In this document: positions 16,092 to 23,669 of the stretch, one piece after another | Layout: each line of letters opens with the position of its first letter | Numbering within the stretch: the stretch's first letter is position 1 | From: CAJXVA01 sp963761755 | GTDB lineage: Bacteria > Myxococcota_A > Polyangia > Nannocystales > Nannocystaceae | DNA length: 64,000 nucleotides | Reading direction: 5' to 3' | NCBI GenBank assembly: GCA_963761755.1 | Contig: CAVXIC010000031.1 | Location: 124,001-188,000 of the forward strand | Notes under the pieces: generated by a model | The model's database searches: none | The model's input: only the letters and a program-made list of their open reading frames with translations | What the model was told of the DNA's origin: nothing | Made by a program: the position numbers and the translations under genes

Positions 16092-17006
16092 TCAGAAGCG
16101 GCCCACGACCGTGAGGCCAGTGCCGCGGGTGTCGAAGGTCGGGACGACGGAGACCGTGTCCGAGCCCTTCTTCTTCCGCTTCTCCTTTCGCTTCTTGGAG
16201 GTGAGCACGAGCACGGCCACGCCAACGCCTGCGAGGACGAGGCCCACGGGCACCCCGACGTACGCCAGCGTATTGGCGCGTTTCCCCTTCTCGGCGACGG
16301 CATCGTATTTCTTGCCGTAGACGGTGGAGTGTTCGGCGGACTGTTGGTGGCGCACGCCCAGCGCGAGACCGGCGGCGCCGATGCCGAGCATCACGCCCCC
16401 GGCCACGATGAGGGTGGCTCCTGCGATCTTGCCGGCCTTGCGATTCTTGGGCTTGGGCGCGGCGTCGCCGTCGTCGGTGGGCGCTTCGTCGGCCGCGGCG
16501 AGCTCGGCCTCGATCTCGGACATCAGGAGCTGCGCGTCCTCGATCAGCGCCTGGGACCGCACGATCAGCTCGGGAACCTGCGTGGCTTCGACGAGGCGGA
16601 AGTCCTCGTCGGCGGCCGCGTCGAGGTGGAAGTAGAGAATATCCAGCGAGATCTTCCCGCGCTCGACCGCCGCCTGCGCCAGCTCCGTGTTGCGCGACTC
16701 CTCGGCCCCGGTGAGGTAGGCCTCGCCCGCGTCGAGGTACAGCACCGGGTCGCCGAGCTCGGCCGCGGCGTTGTCGAACTCGATGCCGGCGGCGATCGCT
16801 TCGCCGGAGGATACGAGCGCATTGCCGCGCACCTGGGCGGCAGCGCGTTTGGTCGCCGCGTCCGCAGGGGTGATCGTGGGCCGCTTGACGCGGAACACGC
16901 CGGGGGCGCCCGGAGCCGCCCACGCTGCGGTCGAGGTGGTGGCGACGGTCAACGCGACGGCGCTTGCCGACACGATGGTGCGTAGGGCTCGAACTCTCCG
17001 ACGCAT
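16092..17006 (-). CDS. Secreted/membrane protein with helical repeat region, myxobacterial type
   Basis: A 304-residue protein of unknown function. A clear signal peptide ends in AAWA (about residue 30). The next 150 residues are Ala/Glu-rich helices resembling degenerate TPR units (GNALVSSGEAIAAGIEFDNAA, cut in the middle by LYLDAGEAYLTGAEE). A Lys/Pro linker, two hydrophobic helices (about 195-220 and 243-265) and a strongly basic KKRKEKRKKK stretch follow. The layout is common among uncharacterised myxobacterial envelope proteins. The start ATG 17006 has TAAGGT at 9 bases upstream; the gene diverges from the GGDEF gene. Confidence 0.6.
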   Translation of the reverse strand: MRRRVRALRTIVSASAVALTVATTSTAAWAAPGAPGVFRVKRPTITPADAATKRAAAQVRGNALVSSGEAIAAGIEFDNAAAELGDPVLYLDAGEAYLTGAEESRNTELAQAAVERGKISLDILYFHLDAAADEDFRLVEATQVPELIVRSQALIEDAQLLMSEIEAELAAADEAPTDDGDAAPKPKNRKAGKIAGATLIVAGGVMLGIGAAGLALGVRHQQSAEHSTVYGKKYDAVAEKGKRANTLAYVGVPVGLVLAGVGVAVLVLTSKKRKEKRKKKGSDTVSVVPTFDTRGTGLTVVGRF

Positions 17007-17015
17007 GTGCGGGCC

Positions 17016-17021
17016 ACCTTA
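17016..17021 (-). promoter_or_regulatory. TAnnnT -10-like element before 17006 start
   Basis: TAAGGT on the minus strand ends 9 bases before ATG 17006. Confidence 0.45.
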
Positions 17022-17146
17022 CCGTAGGTGGCGCACGGGCGGCGGATGTTGTCCGGCGGCGAGTCGGGCCGAGCGCAGCGCCTCCTTGGTGGCCTTCATC
17101 GCGGACGATGCACGGCTTGCGGTGCGTGCGCAGGGCCGCGAACTGC

Positions 17147-17152
17147 TAGCAT
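17147..17152 (+). promoter_or_regulatory. TAnnnT -10-like element before GAF-GGDEF gene
   Basis: TAGCAT ends 8 bases before ATG 17161; no Shine-Dalgarno sequence is present. Confidence 0.55.
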
Positions 17153-17160
17153 GAACCGGA

Positions 17161-18189
17161 ATGGATCCGGTGCTGGAAGCATTGGTGCAGGTCTCCGAGC
17201 ACCTCGCGCGCTCCGGGCCACTGGAGGTCGGGCTGCAGGCGGTCACCGACCTCTCGTTGAACTTGTTCGGGGCCAACCATGCATCGATTCGTGTCTGCGA
17301 CGCGTCGGCGCAGCTGCGCTCGATCGCCCGCAGCGGCGAGGGCAGCAGCGAGCCGGCGCCGATCTTCAAGAAGGGAGAAGGCCTGATCGGCTGGGCGGTG
17401 GAGCACTGCCGGCCGGTGCGCGTGCCCAACAGCTCGATCGACGAGCGCTTCTCACCCATCCCTGGCCGCTCCTTCGAGGCCTGCTCGGTGATGTCGATCC
17501 CACTGCTCGCCGGCGAACGGGTGCTCGGGGCGTTCTCGGTCTCGGCGGCCACCGTCGACGCCTTCACCGAGGAGCACGAGAAGATCGCCGTCGTGGTGGC
17601 CCACGCCGTGGGGCAGACGCTTCGCTGCGCAGAGCTGGAGCTGCTCGCGACCACCGACGCGCTGACCCGGGCGTACAACCGCACCTTCTTGGTGCCCGCT
17701 CTTTCGACCGAGATGAACCGGGCTCGGCGCGCTTCGACGTCGCTCTCGGTGCTGCTGATGGATCTCGATCTATTCAAGTCGGTCAACGACGCCCATGGTC
17801 ACGCCGTTGGTGACCAGGTGCTGTGCCGCTTCGTCGACGCCGTTCGCGGGTGCGTCCGATCGTTCGACCTGGTGGTGCGACGCGGTGGTGAGGAGTTCAT
17901 GCTGATCATGCCCAACACCGGGACCGTCGAGGGCTACCGCGTCGCCGAGCGCATTCGGGCCAAGCTCTCGGAGACGCCGCTGGTGGTGCGCGAGGGCCTG
18001 GTCGTCCGGCAGACGGCGTCGATCGGGCTGGCGACCTGGGACGGGAACGAGGACCCCGGCGCGCTCGATCAGCGCGCCGACAAGGCCATGTACGAAGCGA
18101 AGCGTCGCGGTCGGAACCGGACCGTCATCGCGGCGATGCCCCGCGTCGCCACCGACCGGAGCCCCTCCGCCGACAACGTCACGGGTTGA
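17161..18189 (+). CDS. GAF-GGDEF diguanylate cyclase
   Basis: A 342-residue cytoplasmic signalling enzyme. Residues about 15-155 form a GAF sensor domain and about 160-325 a GGDEF domain. The catalytic signature is present as GGEEF, and an RSFD motif five residues before it matches the RxxD inhibitory site for product feedback. It should make cyclic di-GMP from two GTP, opposing the HD-GYP regulator encoded about 8 kb away. No membrane segment is seen. It ends 11 bases inside the convergent M14-type gene. Confidence 0.92.
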   Translation: MDPVLEALVQVSEHLARSGPLEVGLQAVTDLSLNLFGANHASIRVCDASAQLRSIARSGEGSSEPAPIFKKGEGLIGWAVEHCRPVRVPNSSIDERFSPIPGRSFEACSVMSIPLLAGERVLGAFSVSAATVDAFTEEHEKIAVVVAHAVGQTLRCAELELLATTDALTRAYNRTFLVPALSTEMNRARRASTSLSVLLMDLDLFKSVNDAHGHAVGDQVLCRFVDAVRGCVRSFDLVVRRGGEEFMLIMPNTGTVEGYRVAERIRAKLSETPLVVREGLVVRQTASIGLATWDGNEDPGALDQRADKAMYEAKRRGRNRTVIAAMPRVATDRSPSADNVTG

Positions 18190-18877
18190 CCCGGACGCCG
18201 ACGTCTTCGAGCAGGTACTCGACCACGGCTCGCTGCATCTCGACCCGCCGCGCCTCATCGAACTCCATCCAGGTCTCGATGCACAGGCCGACGCAGCCCA
18301 CCGCATCGACGATGACCTCGGTCGACGAGGTCGCGACCGGGAAGTACTGCGCCGCGAAGTGCTCCTGAACGCGTGTGAAGCGGGCGTTGAGTCGCTCCAC
18401 GACGCGATCGACGACCGGCGGGCGGGGCTCGACCCCGTAGACGATCGTCTGGCCAAACGAAGGGTTCACCTCGGGGTCGTAGCGCTTCCAGCTCTCGTGC
18501 AACGTGGTGACCAAGGCCGGCTTCTCGTCCTCCATGAGGTCCATGAACCGGCGGGCGAGGCGACGCTCGGGCTCGGGCGCGTCGGCGTCCCCGGGAAAGC
18601 AGCGGTTGAGATCGAGCCCGCCCTCGGGCATCCGCTTGCGCGCGCGGTAGGCCGGAGGGTTCATCACGGGCACGACGATGAGCCGGCCATGGGTGGGGCG
18701 GATGCCGTCCTCGAGCATCTCCTGCAGCGCGTGAACGCCTGCGACCTCGTCGCCGTGGATCCCCGCTTGAATGACCGCCGTGGGTCCGGCCTGCGGCGCA
18801 TCGAAGACGTGAACGGGCAGGGTGGGGGTGAACCAGTGGACTCCTGCGGACAGCGGCACGGGCGGACTACAGCACAT
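18179..18877 (-). CDS. M14-type zinc hydrolase (succinylglutamate desuccinylase/aspartoacylase-like)
   Basis: A 232-residue protein. Zinc ligands appear as IHGDEVAG (His, Glu; about 39-46) and TTLHES (His; about 125). PVMNPPAYRARKRM and DLNRCFPGD are typical of the AspA/AstE branch of the M14 peptidase superfamily. The family removes acyl or amide groups from amino acids and small peptides. ATG 18877 lies inside the last codons of the upstream DUF5690 gene (11-base overlap), so translation is probably coupled and the transporter may move the hydrolase substrate or product. Confidence 0.8.
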   Translation of the reverse strand: MCCSPPVPLSAGVHWFTPTLPVHVFDAPQAGPTAVIQAGIHGDEVAGVHALQEMLEDGIRPTHGRLIVVPVMNPPAYRARKRMPEGGLDLNRCFPGDADAPEPERRLARRFMDLMEDEKPALVTTLHESWKRYDPEVNPSFGQTIVYGVEPRPPVVDRVVERLNARFTRVQEHFAAQYFPVATSSTEVIVDAVGCVGLCIETWMEFDEARRVEMQRAVVEYLLEDVGVRVNP

Positions 18878-20147
18878 TTGGGTCGTGCTCGCGACCGGTG
18901 CGCCGGGCGAAGTACGCGGCGCTGGCGATGAACGCCGTCGTGCAGGCCAGTGCCGTCGCGTAGGAGAACACGCGGAAGAACGCAAGCCAGCTCAGCTCGG
19001 CGCCGCCGAAGTTCTTGAACAGCAGCAGCCCGACCGAGCCCGCGTAGCCGAAGGCGTCCGTCACGTAGATCATGAAGACCGCGGTGCCCACGGTCCCGGT
19101 GGCGGCGATGAGGCGGTCGAAGAGCACGCAGCCGTAGGGCACGTAGGCGAGATAGAGCCCAATGCCCAGCGCGACCATCCACACCGCGCCCGAGATGACG
19201 CCGGCGTCGAAGAGCAGCGTCGCGCCGCCGATCAGCACGGTGCCCGCCGCCATCAGGGCGTGGATCGCCAGCAGCGCGACCCGGTTTCCGCGGATCCTAT
19301 AGATGGATGCGAGCGCCGCCATCACCAGGAGCGCGACGGGCAGCTCCGAGGCGGTGAAGACCGCGGGCTCGTCTCCCCATCCCAGTGCCGACCAGATCTC
19401 GGCGGCGAAGTTGTCTCGGAAGTCTCGGTACGCGGTCAGGAACATGTACAGCCCCGTCAGCGTGATCAGCCCGAACGCGTATCGCTGCAGGAAGGCCCGC
19501 CGCTGCGGCCCGGTCATCGGGCCACGCTTGGTCCGCGCGGCCTCGTCTCTGGGCGAGGGGGGCGGCAGCTGTCGCAGGAGCCAGACGGCCACCACGAACA
19601 GGGGCGCAAAGCACAGGCCGGTCACGAAGGGCATCCACGACTCGGAGAGGCCGGCACCCAGCCACAGCGCGCCGACCGACTTCACCGCGCCCGAGGCGAC
19701 GATGTACGAGGTCGACAGGCCCGCGCCCAGCAGCTCCGAGGTCCGTCGTCCCTCGAGGAAGCCGTAGACCAGGCCCCAGACCGCGCCCAAGGGCAGCCCG
19801 TTGAAGAAGATGGCGACCACCTTTCCGCCCGGTGGCGCCACCGCGAACGCGAGCAGGGCGAGCTCCGCGGCGGCGATGAGACCCAGCAGGGCGGCGGCGC
19901 GGCGGCTTGGGGAGAGCTCGGAGACCAGCTTGATGCCGATGAACTTCGACAGCGCGTAGCCGACGACCTGCGCGATGACCAGCGCGATCTTGAGCTCGAC
20001 CCCGCCCAGCTCGCCCTCGAAGGCGGCGGCCGCGAAGGGCTTGCGGAACGCGTACATGCAAAAGTACGCGGTGAAGGCGGACCCGATCGCGTAGGCGGAG
20101 AACGTCGTTGTCGACGCCGCCTCTAGTCTGCGCCGCAGCCCGCCCAC
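18867..20147 (-). CDS. DUF5690 family membrane transporter (MFS-like)
   Basis: A 426-residue protein with about twelve hydrophobic helices. The N-terminal half has YAFRKPFAAAAFEG and IAQVVGYALSKFIGIK, the characteristic stretch of the DUF5690 branch of the major facilitator fold. SYIVASGAVKSVGALWL and FRDNFAAEIWSALG follow. No substrate is established for this family. It overlaps the downstream M14-type gene by 11 bases, which suggests a common pathway. The start is taken as GTG 20147; an upstream extension is possible but lies in the divergent promoter region shared with tatT. Confidence 0.75.
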   Translation of the reverse strand: MGGLRRRLEAASTTTFSAYAIGSAFTAYFCMYAFRKPFAAAAFEGELGGVELKIALVIAQVVGYALSKFIGIKLVSELSPSRRAAALLGLIAAAELALLAFAVAPPGGKVVAIFFNGLPLGAVWGLVYGFLEGRRTSELLGAGLSTSYIVASGAVKSVGALWLGAGLSESWMPFVTGLCFAPLFVVAVWLLRQLPPPSPRDEAARTKRGPMTGPQRRAFLQRYAFGLITLTGLYMFLTAYRDFRDNFAAEIWSALGWGDEPAVFTASELPVALLVMAALASIYRIRGNRVALLAIHALMAAGTVLIGGATLLFDAGVISGAVWMVALGIGLYLAYVPYGCVLFDRLIAATGTVGTAVFMIYVTDAFGYAGSVGLLLFKNFGGAELSWLAFFRVFSYATALACTTAFIASAAYFARRTGREHDPNVL

Positions 20148-20260
20148 CGACGCAGGTTCGCGGGCAGGACCTCGGACCGCAAGGGGCGGAGTCTTTTCGA
20201 GGGGGTCCGTTGACGCGCGGCCTTCCCGCGGGGTAGGCCTTGCGGCGAGGAACTTGCACG

Positions 20261-21148
20261 ATGAAAAAGATGCTGATCCTGGTGGCGGTTTCGATGGCTT
20301 TGTCCGCGTGCTCCGGCCGCAAGGCGGTTTGGGAGGGCGACACCTCCAAACCCCCCGCCGGTGGCGACACGGCGGCGAGCGGCGCGACGATCGACGCGGT
20401 CGCCGCGGGTGATGCCAAGTGGGCCGAGCGCACCGACGCAGCCGCCGTCGAGGCCGCGATCGCGCAGTGGGAGAAGGCCGCGGCCGAAAATCCCGGCAAC
20501 GCCGACGTTCTGGTGAAGCTGACGCGCGCGCACTACTTCCTCGCCGACGGGTATCTTCGCAGCGACGAGAAGGCCTACCTCAAGACGATGGACAAGGGCG
20601 TCAAGTGGGGCGAGAAGGCGATGGTTGCCGCGTCTCCAGAGTTTGCCAAGGCGATGAACGACGGCGCGAAGTTCCCCGAGGCCGTCAAGCTCGTGGGCAA
20701 GGACGGCGTGCCAGCGATGTACTGGTACGCCTCCTCGCTCGGCAAGTGGGCCAAGAAGAAGGGGTTTGCCGTCCTGCTGGGCCAGAAGGACAACGTCAAG
20801 GCGACGATGGATCGCTGCCTCGAGCTCGACCCCACCTTCTATTACGGCGGTCCCCACCGCTACTTCGGTGCCTACTACGCCATCGCCCCCGCGTTCGCCG
20901 GCGGCGACCTCGAGAAGTCCAAGGTTCACTTCAAGAAGTCGCTGGAGATCTCGCCCGAGTTCGTCGGGACGAAGGTCCTGTGGGCCGCCGAGCTGGCGGT
21001 GAAGACCCAAGACGAGGAGACCTTCGACAAGCTGATCGCGGAGATCGAGGCCTCGAAGGAAGACGTGATTCCCGAGATCACGCCCGAGATGCGGGTCGAG
21101 AAGCAAAAGGGCGCCGAACTCAAGGCCGAGCGCGACGATTTGTTCTGA
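20261..21148 (+). CDS. tatT: TRAP transporter T-component (TatT-like TPR lipoprotein)
   Basis: A 295-residue lipoprotein: signal peptide ending in ALSAC (about residue 15), short linker, then a helical TPR-like region. The repeats are visible as IAQWEKAAAENPGNADVLVKL (split here by one residue shift), a CLELDPTFYYGG unit and a KKSLEISPEFVG unit. This matches the TatT subunit of TRAP systems, which forms a complex with the DctP-type receptor (best known from Treponema). It is followed 343 bases downstream by dctP, dctQ and dctM in the same direction. A GAGGA Shine-Dalgarno sequence precedes ATG 20261. Confidence 0.88.
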   Translation: MKKMLILVAVSMALSACSGRKAVWEGDTSKPPAGGDTAASGATIDAVAAGDAKWAERTDAAAVEAAIAQWEKAAAENPGNADVLVKLTRAHYFLADGYLRSDEKAYLKTMDKGVKWGEKAMVAASPEFAKAMNDGAKFPEAVKLVGKDGVPAMYWYASSLGKWAKKKGFAVLLGQKDNVKATMDRCLELDPTFYYGGPHRYFGAYYAIAPAFAGGDLEKSKVHFKKSLEISPEFVGTKVLWAAELAVKTQDEETFDKLIAEIEASKEDVIPEITPEMRVEKQKGAELKAERDDLF

Positions 21149-21292
21149 GCTCTTGGCCCGGCCCAGCCGACCATGTGCGGGCCGCGCCGACCGAGCCTGA
21201 GGGCGAAAAAGCTCGTACGGCTAGGTAGAAACCGAGATTCGCTTGATCACGGGTCCCCAGGCGCGGTTCAATCGCCTCTCGACGCCCCCCGG

Positions 21293-21370
21293 ACAGGAGT
21301 CCGAACAGGAGTCCAACAGGAGTCCAACAGGAGTCCAACAGGAGTCCAACAGGAGTCCAACAGGAGTGAA
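21293..21370. repeat. 11-bp in-phase tandem repeat upstream of dctP
   Basis: Five perfect copies of ACAGGAGTCCA run from 21305 to 21359, flanked by one degenerate copy on each side (21293 with 12-base spacing, 21360). The unit is close to one helical turn, so every copy faces the same side of the DNA, and each contains AGGAG. The array occupies the centre of the 343-base gap between tatT and dctP, about 120 bases before the dctP start. It could be a cooperative operator or a slippage-prone spacer. The rest of the gap holds an imperfect hairpin around 21408-21434 and no gene. Confidence 0.9.
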
Positions 21371-21491
21371 GATCGGCGGCTCTCACCGCGTCTGAGGCCC
21401 GGAGCACGCGGGTTCGTTCCCCGAAGAACCCCGCTCCACACCGACTCCCGCGTTCGACGAGACCCAAGCGACACCCAAAGGACGAATTCTG

Positions 21492-22511
21492 ATGTCTGCC
21501 AAAAAGCCCACTTCCCGCCGTACCCTGCTCAAAGGCACCGCTGCCACCGCCGCAATCGCGCCGTTCTTCATCGGGCGTCCCGCGTCCGCGGGCGAGCCGG
21601 AGCTGACCATCAAGTTTGCGACCGTGGCGCCCAATGACACGCCGTGGATGCGGCTCGCGAGCAAGTTCAAGAAGTGGGTGGACGAGAAGACCGAGGGCGG
21701 CGTCAAGGTCAAGGTCTTCGCAGGTGGTGCCCTCGGACCCGAGGTCCAGACCGGCGAGGCGTGCAAGGCCGGCCGCATCGGCGGCTGGGGCGGATCGATG
21801 GGCGCGCTCGCCCTCGCCGGGGTGCCCGAGCTCGAGGCCTTCGAGCTCCCCTACCTGTTCTCGAGCTCGAAGAAGGCCGAAGCGGCGCTCAACGCCAACC
21901 GGACGATGCTTCACGACCTCCTGTGGGAGCGTGGCTTCAAGCTCCTCATGTTTGCCGAGAACGGCTTCCGCTCGCTGGGCACCACGTTCCCCGTCGAGAC
22001 GCCTGCGGATCTCAAGGGCCGAAAGATTCGAACCCAGGAGACCAAGGCGCACATCGCCACCTTCAAGGGCTTCGGCGCGTCGCCGGTGCCGATGGGGATC
22101 ACCGAGGTGCTCTCCTCCCTACAGACCGGCGTCGTCGAGGGCTACGACAACACCAAGCTGTTCGCCTTTGCGGCCGCGCTGTACATGGCGACCACGCACT
22201 GGACGGAGACCGAGCACATCTACCAGCCGGCGGCGATCGTGCTCTCGCGCAAGGGTGCGTGGGACAAGATGCCCAAGGAGTACCAGGACGCCCTCAACAC
22301 CGAGTCCGAGGAGGTCCTCAAGATGGAGAAGCGCGGCTTCCAAACCGTGCGCACCCTGGGGCCGCAGCTGGGCAAGAACTTCGACGACCTCGGAATCGTT
22401 CGGACCGAGCCCGACCTCGCCGCGTGGCGCAAGGTGGCCGAGAAGGTCCACGCGGACTTCCGCGGCCGGACCACCAAACAGGGCAAAGCCCTGCTCGACG
22501 TGCTCAAGTAG
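21492..22511 (+). CDS. dctP: TRAP transporter substrate-binding protein (DctP family)
   Basis: A 339-residue periplasmic receptor. The N-terminus SRRTLLKG is a twin-arginine (Tat) signal, cleaved near ASAGEP. The mature part has the DctP pattern: TIKFATVAPNDTPWM, FAENGFRSLGTT, LKGRKIRTQE (substrate-carboxylate Arg region) and VVEGYDNTKLFAFAAAL. It captures an organic acid or related solute for the DctQM permease; the exact ligand cannot be read from sequence. AAGGA precedes ATG 21492. Together with TatT it forms a T-P-Q-M TRAP system. Confidence 0.93.
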   Translation: MSAKKPTSRRTLLKGTAATAAIAPFFIGRPASAGEPELTIKFATVAPNDTPWMRLASKFKKWVDEKTEGGVKVKVFAGGALGPEVQTGEACKAGRIGGWGGSMGALALAGVPELEAFELPYLFSSSKKAEAALNANRTMLHDLLWERGFKLLMFAENGFRSLGTTFPVETPADLKGRKIRTQETKAHIATFKGFGASPVPMGITEVLSSLQTGVVEGYDNTKLFAFAAALYMATTHWTETEHIYQPAAIVLSRKGAWDKMPKEYQDALNTESEEVLKMEKRGFQTVRTLGPQLGKNFDDLGIVRTEPDLAAWRKVAEKVHADFRGRTTKQGKALLDVLK

Positions 22512-22565
22512 CCAGCCGGTCGCGGTGACCGTCGGGCCGCCCCCGGGCCGCCCTACGACTGCACC

Positions 22566-22589
22566 AAGGCCCCGCTCCGGCGGGGCCTT
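22566..22589 (+). terminator. Hairpin between dctP and dctQ
   Basis: AAGGCCCCGC (22566-22575) pairs perfectly with GCGGGGCCTT (22580-22589) around a TCCG tetraloop, followed by only one further T. It may stabilise or partly terminate the dctP message, keeping receptor mRNA above that of the permease genes. It is symmetrical and could also work for minus-strand transcription. Confidence 0.65.
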
Positions 22590-22654
22590 TGACGTGGTTG
22601 CGCGCGCGAAACCTCGGACGCCGATCGAGTGTGCGCGCGGCGCGAATGTCGGGT

Positions 22655-22660
22655 TAGCAT
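22655..22660 (+). promoter_or_regulatory. TAnnnT -10-like element before dctQ
   Basis: TAGCAT ends 10 bases before GTG 22671 and overlaps the alternative ATG 22659. It suggests a separate promoter for dctQM behind the hairpin. Confidence 0.4.
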
Positions 22661-22670
22661 GCGGGCGACG

Positions 22671-23669
22671 GTGAAGAACCTCTTCAAGAAGATCGACGGG
22701 CAGTTGTTCAGAGCCGAGCGGGTGTTCGTCATCGCGGCGCTCGTGGTGATGAGCATCGTCGTGTTCCTCGACGTGGTGCATCGAACCTTTGCCGGCGATG
22801 GCAACAAGGGCGTGGCCGCGTTCGTCAAGCTGCTGAGCTACTTCGGCACGACGATCGAACCGACCGGGCCCACCTACGCGAGCCTGGAGTCGTGGTTCCC
22901 CTACGTGCTGTGGGCCGGGTTCATCGGGCTGGGCGTGCTGGGCATTCGCACGGCCAAGACCGCGACGAAGATGGCGCTGCCCAAGGCGGTGCTGACCTCG
23001 GCGATCGGCGTCGTCGTCGTCTACGGCGTCATTCGCCTGTTCGTGACGATGATGCCCAACGGAATCATCTGGTCTCAGAAGCTCGCCCTCGTGCTCACGC
23101 TTTGGGTCGGTTTCGTCGCCGCCTCGATGTGCACCTACGAGAACAAACACCTCAAGGTGGAGGCCGCCCAGCGGGCGATCCCGGACAAGTTCAAGCCCGT
23201 GGTGGTGTTTGCGTCCTCGGTCTTCACCGCGGCGATTTGCTTCGCTTTGATGTGGCTGTCGGCTCGATACATGATGTTCCACCACGAACAGCTCGTGATC
23301 TCCGAGGGGCGCGGTGGGTTGGTCGATGGGCTCGGCTTGCCCAGCTACCAGGCCTTCGCCGTCCTGCCGCTCTCGTTCGCGATCATGGCCATTCGCTTCA
23401 CCGCACGCGGCGTCTTTGCGCTGGGCGGCGAGCTCCCCAAATCGCCCGGTATCGAGGGCATCGAAGAGCTCGAGAAGTACCAGGCTGCCGCTGCCGCGTC
23501 CGCGATGGCGCCCAGCGACGTGCCCACCGAAGTCGGCACATCGACCGACGCTCCGAAGCCGCAGAGTCAGGTCCAGACCGACGTCCATGCGAGCGCGAGC
23601 CGGGACGCGTCGTCGTCCGCAGATGACTCCGGGGACGAACAGAACCGACAAGAGGAGGGCGCACGATGA
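22671..23669 (+). CDS. dctQ: TRAP transporter small permease (DctQ family), enlarged
   Basis: A 332-residue membrane protein in the position of DctQ. The N-terminus KNLFKKIDGQLFRAERVF and the first helix with VVFLDVVHR are typical of DctQ, but the protein is about twice the usual length. It has extra helices, a large loop near residues 40-75, and a hydrophilic, Ser/Asp-rich tail of about 70 residues. The start is taken as GTG 22671 (TAGCAT at 10 bases); ATG 22659 is the alternative. It overlaps dctM by four bases (ATGA). Confidence 0.8.
   Translation: MKNLFKKIDGQLFRAERVFVIAALVVMSIVVFLDVVHRTFAGDGNKGVAAFVKLLSYFGTTIEPTGPTYASLESWFPYVLWAGFIGLGVLGIRTAKTATKMALPKAVLTSAIGVVVVYGVIRLFVTMMPNGIIWSQKLALVLTLWVGFVAASMCTYENKHLKVEAAQRAIPDKFKPVVVFASSVFTAAICFALMWLSARYMMFHHEQLVISEGRGGLVDGLGLPSYQAFAVLPLSFAIMAIRFTARGVFALGGELPKSPGIEGIEELEKYQAAAAASAMAPSDVPTEVGTSTDAPKPQSQVQTDVHASASRDASSSADDSGDEQNRQEEGAR

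Noticed and set aside
21293..21370. CRISPR array
   Set aside because: Units are 11 bases with no unique spacers and no cas genes nearby.
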